NCBI GenBank assembly: GCA_964490085.1 | Contig: CAZBAO010000003.1 | Span: 1 to 45,808 of the forward strand | DNA: 45,808 nucleotides | Source: RGIG3009 sp964490085 | Lineage (GTDB): Bacteria; Bacillota; Clostridia; Oscillospirales; Acutalibacteraceae | Direction: 5' to 3' | Part shown: positions 7,162 to 17,587 of the stretch, in pieces | How the letters are laid out: each line of letters opens with the position of its first letter | Position numbering within the stretch: the first letter of the stretch is position 1 | Translations under genes and position numbers: made by a program | The notes under the pieces: model-generated | What the model was told of the DNA's origin: nothing | What the model saw: only the letters and a program-made list of their open reading frames with translations | Databases searched by the model: none

Positions 7162-10100
7162 ATGCTGAAGCTTATCGTCGGCCGTTCCGGCTCGGGCAAA
7201 ACGACCGAGCTGTACCGCTTGATGCGCGAGACCGCCGAGCACAGCACCGCTCCGCTTATTTTACTCGTACCGGAACAGGCGTCGTTTGACAACGAGCGCC
7301 GTCTGCTTTCCGAATTCGGGCCGGTGCTCTCACAGCGCGTGCAGGTGCTCAGCTTCACCCGCATGGCAAACGCCGTGTTCCGTCAGATCGGCGGACTTGC
7401 AGGCAAGCGCATGGATCCGACGCTGTCTATGCTTATCATGAGTCAAGCGCTGCACAGCATTGCCGATCTGCTGTCAGTCTACCGCCGCCACGTGGACAAC
7501 CCTGATTATCTCCGCACGTTGCTGGACTTTTTATCGGAGTGTAAGCAGTGCGCCATCACCCCGCAGCTGCTGGAGGAGACCGCCAAAGCACTGCCCGATA
7601 GCGTACTGCGATCCAAGGCGGAAGAAACGGCGCTCATCTTCAGCGCCTACGAGGCGCTCGTCGCAGGTGCCGAGCTTGTCGATCCGCAGGACGATCTCAC
7701 GGTGCTGGCGAACCGTTTGTCGGAGTGCACCCTGTTTGACGGCGCGCACCTCTATCTGGACGCCTTCAAAGGCTTCACCGAGCAGGAGCTGCTCGTGTTA
7801 GATCGGCTGATGCCGCGTATTGCGTCCATGACGGTGAGCCTGTGCACCGATACCGTCACCCCGCAGAACACGCTCGGACGGTTCTCCTCGGTGGCGCGTA
7901 CCGCGACCCGCTTGCGTGACTTAGCCTCGCGGCATCACGTGCCGATCGCCGCGGTACGGCAGCTGACCGAGAATCACCGCACCGCCGATCCCGCGCTGAG
8001 GGCGTTGGAGGCGGGCTGTTTCACCCCCACCGCCCGCGTGTACGAGAAACCGACCGACGCGGTGTGTATCACCCCCTGCGCCGACCGTGCGGAGGAGTGC
8101 CGCTACGCGGCGCGTGAGATCCGCCGTTTACTGCGTGAGCACGGCGGATACTGCCGTGATTTCACCGTCGTGGTGCGAAACAGCGGCGAATACGGTGATC
8201 TGTTGGACGCCGCCTTGCGCCGTGAGGGATTGCCCTGCACCATGGATATCCGCGAACCGGTGGCCACGCAACCCATCATCACGCTGATCGAATCGGCACT
8301 TGCGGCAGTGAGAGGCTGGGACAGCGCAGACGTTCTGCGACTTGTCAAGACCGGTCTCGCCGGCTTTTCCGCCACCTCCGCCGCGCAACTGGAAAATTAC
8401 GTCTTTTTATGGAATATCCGCGGCAAGAAATGGAAGCTGCCGTTTACTCAGCACCCCGACGGACTGCAGGCAGAAACGGACGAGCGCTCGACCGAACGGC
8501 TCGAACGCTTGAATCAACTGCGCCGCCGCTTGGCGGAGCCGCTCATTCATCTGCAGACACGGCTGGACGGCAACCGTACCGGCAAGGAATTTGCCGCGGC
8601 GGTCTGGGCCTTTTTACAGGAGCTGCGCGTGCCGCGCACGGTACGGCTGCAGGTGGCGCGACTCAAAGCCGCGGGCGAACTGCACGCGGCGGAGCAACAA
8701 GCGCGGCTGTGGGACTATACCGTGGCGCTTTTGGACAAGTTTGCTTCGCTGACCACGCTGTCCGATACCAAGCAATTTGCCGATCTGTGGCATTTGGCGG
8801 TGGCGTCGGACGATCTCGGCAGCATCCCCCCCACACTGGACGGTGTAAATTTCGGCGCAGCTGACCGCATCCGTTACACTGCCCCCAAGACGGTATTTAT
8901 CCTTGGAGCAAACGAGGGGGTCTTCCCCGCCTATCCGCCGACGGGCGGTCTGCTCAGTGACCGCGAGCGCCGTCAGCTGACAGCGGCAGGGCTCCCGATG
9001 GCGGACGATGCCGATCACCGGACCGCCGAAGAACGCTTTTACGCCTACACCGCCTTGGCGGCTCCCTCCGAGCGACTGGTCGTCACCTACGTGCAGGCGG
9101 CGGCAGGCGAGGCACAGCAGCCCTCCTCTTTGGTGGATACTATTCGTCAGATCCTGCCTTCGCACACGAAGGGCGTCGCCTCTGACGTCGGTGCGTGCGA
9201 GTCCGAGGCGGATGCGTTTTACCGCTTGTCCGCCCTGTGGCGCGAGGATTCCGAAGAGGCGGCTTCTCTGCGTGCGGTATGCGAGGAATTTCCCGCCTAC
9301 GCTGCCCGTATCCGTGCACTGCGCGAAGCGGAGCACGGCTTTGCGTTGCGCGATCCCGCACTGGCACAGCGCTTGTTCGGCAGGGATATGTGGGTATCGC
9401 CCAGTAAAATGGACACCTACCATCGCTGTCGGTTTTCGTATTTCTGTAAATACGGTCTGCACGCGTACCCGCGCGTGCGTGCCGAGCTCAATCCCGCACA
9501 GGTGGGAACGCTGTCCCACTATATCATGAGTAAGCTGTTGCCCGTCTACACGGCGCGCGGCTATGCCGATTGCACCAAGGACGCGGTGCGTTCAGACGTA
9601 GATGCCGCGGTACGCGCCTATATTCGCGAAATGATGGGCGACGACGCGCAGGACGGGCGACTGCGCGGCACGGTATCGCATCTCAGCCGTTTTTGCCACG
9701 AGCTGATGTGGCGCGTGGTCTGTGAACTGAAAAACAGCCGCTTCGTGCCGGTGGATCACGAAGTACCGATCGGCGAAGAAGGCGGTATCCCGTCGTGGGA
9801 GCTGAAAACGGCGGACGGCGCGACCGTGCGCGTGCGCGGCGTCGTTGACCGCGTGGATGCGTTCCGCGACGGCGATCGATCCTATATCCGCATCGTGGAC
9901 TACAAGAGCGGAACGAAGGTCTTCAATCTCGGCGAGGTGCTGGAGGGCTTGGATATGCAGATGCTGATCTACCTGTTTGCCATCTGCGAAAACGGACAAG
10001 CCCGCTACGGCTCGGTATCGCCCGCGGGTGTGCTGTATCTGCCGGCAAAGCTCCCCTTCGTTAACATCAGCCGTGAGCTGTCGGACGCGGCAATGGACCG

Positions 10101-10506
10101 CGAACGCTTTAAGGTGATGCGTGCCAACGGTCTTCTCATCGACGACCCCGACGTATTGCGCGCGATGGAACCGGATCTGGCAGGTGTCTTTATTCCGGTA
10201 TCCACCGTCAGATCGGGCGGGCTGTCCAAAACGTCCTCCCTCGCCACGCTGGAGCAATTCGGACGGATCCGCCGCCGTATTCAGACGATACTGGTGGATA
10301 TGGCCGAGCAGCTGCACGTCGGCGCGGTGAACGCCGTGCCGATCGGCGGCACGAAGGATGCCTGCGCTTACTGCGACTATCACGATATCTGTTGCCACGA
10401 GCCGACCGACCCCGTACGCGAGCTAACTTCGAAAAGTCTTGCCGAGGCACTTCGGACTCTGGATACTTTCGAAACGGAGGTGAACGACCGTGGGATGGAC
10501 TCCTGA
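7162..10506 (+). CDS. addB: ATP-dependent helicase/deoxyribonuclease subunit B
   Basis: A 1114-residue AddB, partner of AddA in double-strand-break resection (the Gram-positive counterpart of RecBCD). Visible elements are an N-terminal Walker A (GRSGSGKTT, about 7-15), a degenerate helicase core, and a C-terminal RecB-like nuclease with VDRVD (895-899) and VDYKSG (Asp913, Lys915). Four Cys characteristic of the AddB iron-sulfur staple are present: Cys756 and Cys1068-x2-Cys1071-x5-Cys1077. Length is typical. A strong AAGGAGG precedes the ATG. The last 17 bp overlap the addA start, the usual addBA order. I see no promoter directly upstream, so it may be co-transcribed with the CotH-like gene 23 bp before it. 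Confidence 0.96.
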   Translation: MLKLIVGRSGSGKTTELYRLMRETAEHSTAPLILLVPEQASFDNERRLLSEFGPVLSQRVQVLSFTRMANAVFRQIGGLAGKRMDPTLSMLIMSQALHSIADLLSVYRRHVDNPDYLRTLLDFLSECKQCAITPQLLEETAKALPDSVLRSKAEETALIFSAYEALVAGAELVDPQDDLTVLANRLSECTLFDGAHLYLDAFKGFTEQELLVLDRLMPRIASMTVSLCTDTVTPQNTLGRFSSVARTATRLRDLASRHHVPIAAVRQLTENHRTADPALRALEAGCFTPTARVYEKPTDAVCITPCADRAEECRYAAREIRRLLREHGGYCRDFTVVVRNSGEYGDLLDAALRREGLPCTMDIREPVATQPIITLIESALAAVRGWDSADVLRLVKTGLAGFSATSAAQLENYVFLWNIRGKKWKLPFTQHPDGLQAETDERSTERLERLNQLRRRLAEPLIHLQTRLDGNRTGKEFAAAVWAFLQELRVPRTVRLQVARLKAAGELHAAEQQARLWDYTVALLDKFASLTTLSDTKQFADLWHLAVASDDLGSIPPTLDGVNFGAADRIRYTAPKTVFILGANEGVFPAYPPTGGLLSDRERRQLTAAGLPMADDADHRTAEERFYAYTALAAPSERLVVTYVQAAAGEAQQPSSLVDTIRQILPSHTKGVASDVGACESEADAFYRLSALWREDSEEAASLRAVCEEFPAYAARIRALREAEHGFALRDPALAQRLFGRDMWVSPSKMDTYHRCRFSYFCKYGLHAYPRVRAELNPAQVGTLSHYIMSKLLPVYTARGYADCTKDAVRSDVDAAVRAYIREMMGDDAQDGRLRGTVSHLSRFCHELMWRVVCELKNSRFVPVDHEVPIGEEGGIPSWELKTADGATVRVRGVVDRVDAFRDGDRSYIRIVDYKSGTKVFNLGEVLEGLDMQMLIYLFAICENGQARYGSVSPAGVLYLPAKLPFVNISRELSDAAMDRERFKVMRANGLLIDDPDVLRAMEPDLAGVFIPVSTVRSGGLSKTSSLATLEQFGRIRRRIQTILVDMAEQLHVGAVNAVPIGGTKDACAYCDYHDICCHEPTDPVRELTSKSLAEALRTLDTFETEVNDRGMDS

Positions 10507-13500
10507 ACAGGAGCATTGTATCCGCTCACACGGCGGGACACTGCTGGTATCGGCTGCCGCCGGTTCCGGTAAGACCACCGTTTTGGTGGAGCGTATCGTG
10601 CAGTATATCCTCGCCGGTCACGACATTGATCGGCTGTTGGTCGTCACCTTTACCAACGCCGCTGCCGCGGAAATGCGGCAACGGCTTACCGTGGCGCTGA
10701 CCAAGCAGTGCGCGGCACGGCCCGACGACCTGCACCTGCAGCATCAGCTCATCCGTCTGTCGCGTGCGGATATCTGCACCGTGGACAGCTTTTGTATCGA
10801 TCTGGTGCGTGAGAATTTTTATCAGCTGGGCGTGTCCCCACAGTTCCGCATCGCCGATGAACAGCAGCTGCTGCTCATCAAGCGTGAAGCACTGGACGAA
10901 ACGCTGCAGCAGTTTTACAACGAACAGGATCCGGATTTTCTGGAGCTGGCGGCCATGATGACCGACGGTAAAACGGATGCGCGGCTGATGAGCACCGTGG
11001 ATACCCTGTTCACCTTTATTCAGTCCTACCCCGATCCCGAGCGTTGGCTGCGTGAGACCGCCGCCATGTACGACCGCACCGACACGGTGTCGGAAACGGT
11101 ATGGGGCGCACGCCTGCTGGACAAGCTGCGCGGGGTGCTGACGCGGTGTCAGCACCTGTACACCGCCGCACTTTCGGAGGCGCTCGGCGATCCGGTTCTG
11201 GTGCGCGCGTATTCGCCGTCGCTCAAAGCCGAGCTCGATCAGGTGAAGACGCTTCGGCAATACGCCGAGCAAGGGGACTGGGATCCGCTGTTTGAGGGGC
11301 TCACCGCTTTTTCATTCGTGGATCTCAAGAGCACCGCCGGCTGTGAAAACACCGATGCCAGACAACGCGCCAAGTCGCTCCGTGACAGTGCAAAAGCGCT
11401 GATCGGCGATCTGACGGGGCTCTACTGCGGAACCGAGCAGCAGTGCCGCGACGATCTGGTGCGCAGTGCGCGGCTTATCCGCGCGCTGTATGCGGTCATC
11501 CGTCGGTTTACGGCGGTGTTTACCGAGAAAAAGCTGGCGGCAAATCTCCTGGATTTCAGCGATACCGAGCATCTGGCCCTGTCACTGCTCACGGAATACG
11601 GGGACGGGGACAGGCTTGTCCCCACCGCGCAAGCGCGCGAGATCGCCGAACGATACGACGAGATCATGGTGGACGAGTATCAGGACACCAACGCCGTACA
11701 GGACGCGCTGTTTTCGGCGCTGTCCCGTGACGAGCAGAACTTGTTTTTAGTGGGCGACGTTAAGCAAAGCATCTATGCGTTCCGCAAAGCCATGCCGGAG
11801 CTGTTTCTCCGCCGACGCGACGCGTATCCGCTGTTTGACGGCGAGCACTATCCCGCCACCGTTCTGCTGGGTCACAATTTCCGCAGTCGCCGCGCGGTGA
11901 CGGATACCGTTAATTTCGTGTTTCATCAGCTGATGATCCCCGAACTCGGCGGCATCACGTACGACGAGCAGGAAAAATTGCACTACGGTGCGCCCTACCC
12001 GCTGTCAGAGGACGAATCGGTGTACGACACCGAGTGTCTGATCCTCGACGGCAAGGAGATAAAGGCGTGCGGCTATTCCGCCGACGAGGCGGAGGGTCGC
12101 GTCATTGCCGAGCGCATCAAACGGCTTATGGACGAGTTTTCGGTCACGGAAAAGGACGGCTCGCGCCGCCCCCTACAATACAAGGATTGCTGTATTTTGC
12201 TGCGCAGTCACAAGTCCCACGCCCCCGCCTACTGCAAGGCGTTGGAGGCCTACGGCATCCCGACCGTCGCCAAGCTCGAAAGCAATTTCTTTGAAACGCC
12301 CGAGGTGCGGCTGACGGTATCGCTGCTGCGATGTATCGACAATCCGCTGCTCGACATCCCGCTCGTCGCGGTGATGCTGTCCCCGCTGTTCGGGTTTACG
12401 ACCGACGAGCTGGCAACGGTGCGTCTGTGCCGTCCGAAGGCGGCACTGTATACGGCGGTTACCGCCGCCTGTCGGCACGCCGATCCCGCGCTTGCCGATC
12501 GGTGCCGGCTTTTTTTGGATACGTTAGGGCGTTACCGTCAGTTGTCGGCTCTGCTGACGGTGGATCGCCTGCTCACCCGCCTGTATGAGGATCTCTCTCT
12601 CCCCGAGCTGTTCAGCGCCCGCTTCGGCGGTACGACACACGCCGCCAATCTGCGCGTGCTGTACGAGCAATGCTGTCGGTTTGAGCAGGGCGGCTTCCGC
12701 GGCCTGTCGGCGTTTATCCGCCATATTGACCGCCTGCAGGAGCAGGGGATCAGTCTGTCCGCTTCCGCTCCCGACGCTGAAAACGCCGTGCGCGTTATAA
12801 GCGTGCACGGCTCAAAAGGACTGGAATTCCCCGTTGTGTTTTTGGCGGGGCTGGCGACCGGCTTCAGCAACGAGGACGCCAAAAAGGATCTGCTGCTACA
12901 CTCCAAATACGGTGCCGGTATGAATCACCGCGATCCGATCACCTTTGCGCGTCGCCATACCTTACCGCGTAACGGTCTGCTCTTAATGCAACGGGACGAA
13001 GCCCGCGCGGAGGAGCTTCGTATTCTATACGTCGCGATGACACGCGCCAGAGAAAAGCTGTATCTGGTCGCCACCCCGAATTCTCCCGATAACGCCCTGA
13101 GCGTTCTTGCCACCGGTATCGACGCGCGGCGTGACACCCTGCCGATCGAAACGCTCGTCGATGCGGCCTGCCCCGCCGACTGGGTGCTTGGAGCGTTGCT
13201 TCGCCACCCATCCTGCGGTGAGTTGCGTGAGAGGGCGTTCGTGAACGACCCGATCACGGTGGAGGATGCCGCCACCGTACGGGTATCCTTCTGCCTGCCC
13301 TCCGCTGTCGGGGACGACGCGGAGAACGACGCCGAGCGCACGGCACAGCCGAACGAGGCGCTGGTCGATACCCTGCGTGAGCGCATCGCATACACCTACC
13401 CGCACGAGAAGCTGTCCCGCGTGCCGACCAAGCTGGCGGCATCTGAGATCACCGCCGATCCCACCAGACCCGATCTGGTTGCACACGCGCGTCCGTCCTT

Positions 13501-14020
13501 TGTCGTCAAGCAGAAGCTCACCCCCGCCGAACGCGGCACGGCAATGCACGAGTTTATGCAGTTCGCCGACTTTGCGGCCGCCGCCGCGGATACCGAGCGG
13601 GAAGCGGAGCGGCTCGTAAGCGGGGGCTTTCTGTCCGCCGAGCAAGCGAGAGCACTGGATCACCGCCGCCTGCAGGCGTTCTTCAGCAGCGAGCTGTATC
13701 GGCGCATGACCGCCTCCGAACGGTTGCTTCGGGAATATTCCTTTACCTTCCGCGAGACGGCGGCGACCTACGATCCCGCTGTCACCGATCCGAATGAAAC
13801 GATCGTTACGCAGGGCATCGCCGATTGCGTGTTCGTGGAGGACGGTGCACTCGTGATCGTGGATTATAAGACCGATTGCGTACGCGTCCCCGACGAGTTG
13901 ATCGAGCGTTACCGCGCACAGCTTAACGTGTACGCCCGCGCACTGAGCGCCGTGCTGGAGCTGCCGGTGCGCGAATGTCTGCTGTACTCCTTCGCGCTGG
14001 GGTGCACCGTCAAAACTTAA
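10490..14020 (+). CDS. addA: ATP-dependent helicase/nuclease subunit A
   Basis: A 1176-residue AddA: the UvrD-family helicase motor and second nuclease of the AddAB resection complex. Walker A is SAAAGSGKTT (about 21-31), Walker B is VDEYQDTN (394-401), motif VI-like LYVAMTRAREKLYLV follows near 845-860, and the RecB-type nuclease motif VIVDYKTD contains Asp1125 and Lys1127. The start is a GTG at 10490, placed 8-9 bp after a GGAGG and overlapping the end of addB by 17 bp. The 3' end overlaps the convergent gerAC gene by 11 bp with no terminator between them. Confidence 0.97.
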   Translation: MGWTPEQEHCIRSHGGTLLVSAAAGSGKTTVLVERIVQYILAGHDIDRLLVVTFTNAAAAEMRQRLTVALTKQCAARPDDLHLQHQLIRLSRADICTVDSFCIDLVRENFYQLGVSPQFRIADEQQLLLIKREALDETLQQFYNEQDPDFLELAAMMTDGKTDARLMSTVDTLFTFIQSYPDPERWLRETAAMYDRTDTVSETVWGARLLDKLRGVLTRCQHLYTAALSEALGDPVLVRAYSPSLKAELDQVKTLRQYAEQGDWDPLFEGLTAFSFVDLKSTAGCENTDARQRAKSLRDSAKALIGDLTGLYCGTEQQCRDDLVRSARLIRALYAVIRRFTAVFTEKKLAANLLDFSDTEHLALSLLTEYGDGDRLVPTAQAREIAERYDEIMVDEYQDTNAVQDALFSALSRDEQNLFLVGDVKQSIYAFRKAMPELFLRRRDAYPLFDGEHYPATVLLGHNFRSRRAVTDTVNFVFHQLMIPELGGITYDEQEKLHYGAPYPLSEDESVYDTECLILDGKEIKACGYSADEAEGRVIAERIKRLMDEFSVTEKDGSRRPLQYKDCCILLRSHKSHAPAYCKALEAYGIPTVAKLESNFFETPEVRLTVSLLRCIDNPLLDIPLVAVMLSPLFGFTTDELATVRLCRPKAALYTAVTAACRHADPALADRCRLFLDTLGRYRQLSALLTVDRLLTRLYEDLSLPELFSARFGGTTHAANLRVLYEQCCRFEQGGFRGLSAFIRHIDRLQEQGISLSASAPDAENAVRVISVHGSKGLEFPVVFLAGLATGFSNEDAKKDLLLHSKYGAGMNHRDPITFARRHTLPRNGLLLMQRDEARAEELRILYVAMTRAREKLYLVATPNSPDNALSVLATGIDARRDTLPIETLVDAACPADWVLGALLRHPSCGELRERAFVNDPITVEDAATVRVSFCLPSAVGDDAENDAERTAQPNEALVDTLRERIAYTYPHEKLSRVPTKLAASEITADPTRPDLVAHARPSFVVKQKLTPAERGTAMHEFMQFADFAAAAADTEREAERLVSGGFLSAEQARALDHRRLQAFFSSELYRRMTASERLLREYSFTFRETAATYDPAVTDPNETIVTQGIADCVFVEDGALVIVDYKTDCVRVPDELIERYRAQLNVYARALSAVLELPVRECLLYSFALGCTVKT

Positions 14021-15041
14021 GTTCCACCGAAACGGTCTTGTCACAGGTCTTCAGCTGTGATCGGGCCGTTTCTTGCGTTACCCGCGGATACCGTTGTGCC
14101 GTTTTTCGCGCAAGGCCCAGCGGATCACAATCCACCGTGTTCAACACACGAAGCGCATCGTCCATACACGCTTGCACAAAGGTCTCCACGTCGACAAGCG
14201 CCGGTTCACCTCCGCCCTGCCGCTCGGTGATCTGCACCTGTCCCGTCACCGCAAACCCATACGCGAACCGCTGACCGTCCTCGGTGACGGTCAGCTTTGT
14301 TTTCACCGACGTGAGCGTATAGGTCACACCGTTCGCGGTATATAAAAGCTGCCGCAGCTCGTCCCCGAGCAGTAACAGCCCCGTCGTCTGCGCCTCCGTC
14401 AGCTCCCCGACAAACGCACCGTCGCGGAACAGTGCCGTGCCGTCGGGTGCGGGCGTGCCATCCAGCACCGTCAGGATCGGCAGGGCCGCGTCAAACATTC
14501 CGGACGCGGCGCGTTGTACGTCCAGCAGATCGCGCCGCAGGCACACGCCCCATTCGGCGCCCTCCTTCAGCATCCCCACCAAGTAGTTCGCGGGGATCGC
14601 GTCGTTGCCCGACGAGATACCCAGCAGCTCCGCCGGATCGCCGCGGCACACGACCACCGGTACGAGCGTCCGTCCTTCCCCGCTGCGCGTAAGGTGATCC
14701 ACGCTGTCAAACAGCGACACCGCTTCACACTGCGCAACGCTCACCGCTAAAATACGGTTTTGCAGGATATAGGCTTCTCTGCCCGCCTCGTTCAAGAACG
14801 CGTGCAGTGCCGCCGACACCGACTCGCCCGACGCCTCGTACACGGCGGTCGCAACGTCGTCCTGCTCGGACAGACTCGCGGCGGTCTTGAGCGATTCCAC
14901 CGACTGCACCGACAGCGTGCAGACACCGTTTTTTTGATGAATTCCCAGCGCCGTCACCACGATCTCGTTGCGCAGTGCCGTGTCGGTACTGCAGCCGGTG
15001 AGCAAGGCGACGAGCAGTATCGCCGCACACAATCGCTTCAT
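14010..15041 (-). CDS. gerAC: Ger(x)C-family spore germination lipoprotein
   Basis: A 343-residue lipoprotein subunit of a GerA-type nutrient germinant receptor, attached to the spore inner membrane. The signal peptide ends in a lipobox LLTGC with Cys17, followed by the family start 'xxxxRNEIVVTALGIH'. The body is the usual length for GerC proteins. The start codon overlaps the stop of the permease-like subunit (ATGA), so the three subunits are coupled. The stop lies inside the 3' end of addA on the opposite strand. Germinant specificity cannot be read from sequence. Confidence 0.9.
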   Translation of the reverse strand: MKRLCAAILLVALLTGCSTDTALRNEIVVTALGIHQKNGVCTLSVQSVESLKTAASLSEQDDVATAVYEASGESVSAALHAFLNEAGREAYILQNRILAVSVAQCEAVSLFDSVDHLTRSGEGRTLVPVVVCRGDPAELLGISSGNDAIPANYLVGMLKEGAEWGVCLRRDLLDVQRAASGMFDAALPILTVLDGTPAPDGTALFRDGAFVGELTEAQTTGLLLLGDELRQLLYTANGVTYTLTSVKTKLTVTEDGQRFAYGFAVTGQVQITERQGGGEPALVDVETFVQACMDDALRVLNTVDCDPLGLARKTAQRYPRVTQETARSQLKTCDKTVSVELKF

Positions 15042-16087
15042 ACGCGCCTCCTATACACAAGCAACGGCAGACCGACGCAAAGCAACGCGAGCACGCCCCA
15101 GTACACGTAGGTAACGACACGCCACTGTCCGTCGAGGTACTGCGTAAGTACCGTGAGCAGAATGAGCAGCGCCGCCCCCGCGCCCGCCGCGGGAAGGCGG
15201 GCTTTGTCACCGAACAGGCGGCGCGCGTGGTCAAGATAAACGGTGCCGAACAGTGCCACCCGCACGAAAAACGTACCGAGCCACAGCGTCACGACAAAAA
15301 TATCCAGCCGCTCGATCACACCGCCGCTCGCCGCGGTCACCGCCGTGTAGAACGGATAGGCGGTGAGCCCTGCGAAATCGCCAAGCACGCCGGTGGTGAC
15401 GATACAGACAAACAACGTCAGCACCACGGTAAGCCCCACGAACCGCACGTACGACTGTCCCACCCTTCCGTTCACGACGGGATACAGCGCTCCCACCGCC
15501 ACGATCTCCGCCGTGCGCGGCAGCTCCTTAACGGTCTGGGACAGCACGGTGCGCCATCCGCTGAACACAGCGGGCGGGAAATTCACCGATTCCACCTGTG
15601 GGATCAACAGTGCGCCGAACACGAGCAATAACGCGATACCGGTCACCGCCACCACCGCCGCGGTGCGGCCGATCGCCTGAATACCGTACAGCGACGCCGC
15701 GAGTCCCGCCGCGATGAGCGTCACGGTCAGCAGTGTCACGGAGAAGTCGGCTTTCACCGTTTCATCTGCAAAATCGCGGAATTGCAGAAGGTCGAGATAC
15801 AACACGAACAGGCTGAGCAGCAGATAGCTCACGGCAACGGCGCGCCCCGCACCCGCGGAGAGCGACGCCGCGCAGTCAGCCGGATTGCCCCGCCCGCCGC
15901 GCAGGGTCAGCAAAGTCGGCACAATAAGGAGAAGCAACACGAGGGCGTTGAGCGCCGTCACGGCGATGAGATCGGGGACAGTCAGCGCGTGCAGGCTGTC
16001 CGCGGGCAGCAGCAGACAATTGGATAAGCGTCCCGCCAACAACAACCACAGCAGTTGCGTGCCGCTGATGCGGCCGTGAGATATCAT
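15038..16087 (-). CDS. gerAB: GerAB/YndE-family spore germination permease-like subunit
   Basis: A 349-residue integral membrane protein with about ten hydrophobic helices, of the APC-like fold used by GerAB subunits to bind the germinant. The start at 16087 (MISHGRISGTQLLWL) is chosen because it gives the typical short cytoplasmic N-terminus and overlaps the gerAA stop by 4 bp (ATGA); a longer frame reaching 16171 lies inside gerAA. The order A-B-C and overlapping junctions are those of standard gerA operons. Confidence 0.9.
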   Translation of the reverse strand: MISHGRISGTQLLWLLLAGRLSNCLLLPADSLHALTVPDLIAVTALNALVLLLLIVPTLLTLRGGRGNPADCAASLSAGAGRAVAVSYLLLSLFVLYLDLLQFRDFADETVKADFSVTLLTVTLIAAGLAASLYGIQAIGRTAAVVAVTGIALLLVFGALLIPQVESVNFPPAVFSGWRTVLSQTVKELPRTAEIVAVGALYPVVNGRVGQSYVRFVGLTVVLTLFVCIVTTGVLGDFAGLTAYPFYTAVTAASGGVIERLDIFVVTLWLGTFFVRVALFGTVYLDHARRLFGDKARLPAAGAGAALLILLTVLTQYLDGQWRVVTYVYWGVLALLCVGLPLLVYRRRV

Positions 16088-17571
16088 TGGGGGATTTCCT
16101 CCTCTCCATCCTTGATCTGCGAGCCCACCACGTTCTGCACCCGAAAACCGTTTTTCGACAGCCGCCGCCAATCCGAGCGGATGAATACATCCCGCATGGC
16201 TTTAAAGCTGAAGGGGGTGATGGGCGCGGTAATGGGAATGGTGTCCACATCCAGACTGCTGAGACTGCACAGCAGGAGCAAAGCGCCCAACATCACGCCG
16301 TACAGACCGAGCGTGCCGCCGAGGATGATAAACACGAACCGCAGCACCGCAATGCTGCCGTACAGACTCGGGATCACAAACGCACTGATGGAGGTCAGTG
16401 CCACGATGATGACCATGGGAGCGCCGACCAGCCCCGCACGCACCACCGATTCCCCGATCACGAGTGCCCCGACGATGCTGACCGCGTGTCCGACGGATTT
16501 CGGAAACCGCAGTCCCGCCTCACGCATGATCTCAAACAGAAAATGGATGAGCAGTGCCTCGACCGTCAGCGGGAACGGCGTGGAGCGCGCGGAATTGATA
16601 AAGGATAATAACAGCTCACCCGGCAGCATTTCCGCATGGTGCGTGCCGATCGCGACGTACAGCCCCGGCAACAAGAGGCTGATGAGGAACGACGCGTATT
16701 TGATAAGACGGATAAAGCTCGCGTACACCGGATGCTGGGTATAATCGTCCATCGACTGAAAATGCTCTGCGAACAGATACGGCACCACCAGGGCGAAGGG
16801 AGTACCGTCCACGAGCACGCCAATACGGCCCTCCGCGACCTTGCCGCACAGAGTATCGGGGCGTTCGGTCACGTCCACGCCGGTGAAGAGCGAACGCCTC
16901 TCCCCCTCTAAAAACGGTTGCAGATACCCCGATTCCAGCACGATGTCCAACGGACAATCGGTCACCCGCCGCCGCACGTCGTCAAGCAGGGCTTGGGATA
17001 CCCGCCCGCGCATATAGCATAAGCATACCGCCGTTTGACTTTCACTGCCGACGGTGAGCATCTCAAAGGTAAGCTTCGGTGTTTTCAGGCGGCGGCGGAT
17101 CATGGAAATATTGATGCGGATCGCCTCGGTAAACCCCTCGCGCGAGCCGCGCACCCCCACCTCGGTGGCGGGCTCGGACACACTGCGGATCATAAACGCC
17201 TGCAAGCCGCCGAGCACCGCACGCCCGACGCCGTCGAGCAGTACCGCCGCAAAGCCGGATACGATCAGCTCCGATAATTGTTCTACCGTGTCTGCCGTCA
17301 ACAGATCCACAAAGCCGAGAACCGTCTTTTCGATATCGCGCATCGCCGCGTCGGCGCTGTCGTAGGTGTGCGGCATCTGCGAGAGTGGCAGCAGTACCGC
17401 GTTTGCCATCATATGGCGGTCGATCATCCCCTCAATGCTGACCACCGCCGCCGCGTAGCCTGCCACCGAGATCTCGCGAATGACCAGATCGGCGCTTACG
17501 TCAAAGCTTTTTCGCAAATTTCCCAAATTTTCGGACAAAACCGCCGTAAGCGGCGTTTTGGATTCGTTCAT
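16084..17571 (-). CDS. gerAA: GerAA/SpoVAF-family spore germination protein
   Basis: A 495-residue subunit A of the germinant receptor. A soluble N-terminal half contains family motifs such as DVTERPDTLCGKVAEGRIGVLVDGTP, shown here only by its core EGRIGVLVDGTPFALVVP, and the C-terminal half has about five membrane helices. The chosen start (17571, MNESKTPLTA) matches the usual N-terminus; an upstream in-frame ATG at 17661 would run into the divergent DUF421 gene. In the family this subunit forms a membrane ion-release channel oligomer. Expression is expected in the forespore, but I could not identify a convincing sigma-G promoter. Confidence 0.9.
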   Translation of the reverse strand: MNESKTPLTAVLSENLGNLRKSFDVSADLVIREISVAGYAAAVVSIEGMIDRHMMANAVLLPLSQMPHTYDSADAAMRDIEKTVLGFVDLLTADTVEQLSELIVSGFAAVLLDGVGRAVLGGLQAFMIRSVSEPATEVGVRGSREGFTEAIRINISMIRRRLKTPKLTFEMLTVGSESQTAVCLCYMRGRVSQALLDDVRRRVTDCPLDIVLESGYLQPFLEGERRSLFTGVDVTERPDTLCGKVAEGRIGVLVDGTPFALVVPYLFAEHFQSMDDYTQHPVYASFIRLIKYASFLISLLLPGLYVAIGTHHAEMLPGELLLSFINSARSTPFPLTVEALLIHFLFEIMREAGLRFPKSVGHAVSIVGALVIGESVVRAGLVGAPMVIIVALTSISAFVIPSLYGSIAVLRFVFIILGGTLGLYGVMLGALLLLCSLSSLDVDTIPITAPITPFSFKAMRDVFIRSDWRRLSKNGFRVQNVVGSQIKDGEEEIPQ

Positions 17572-17587
17572 ATCTATCACCAACCCG

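Noticed and set aside
8614..9519. A 301-codon minus-strand open frame
   Set aside because: Antisense to addB, no recognisable domain and no start signals.
13025..14044. A 339-codon minus-strand open frame
   Set aside because: Antisense to addA, low-complexity basic composition typical of shadow frames in GC-rich genes, no ribosome-binding site.
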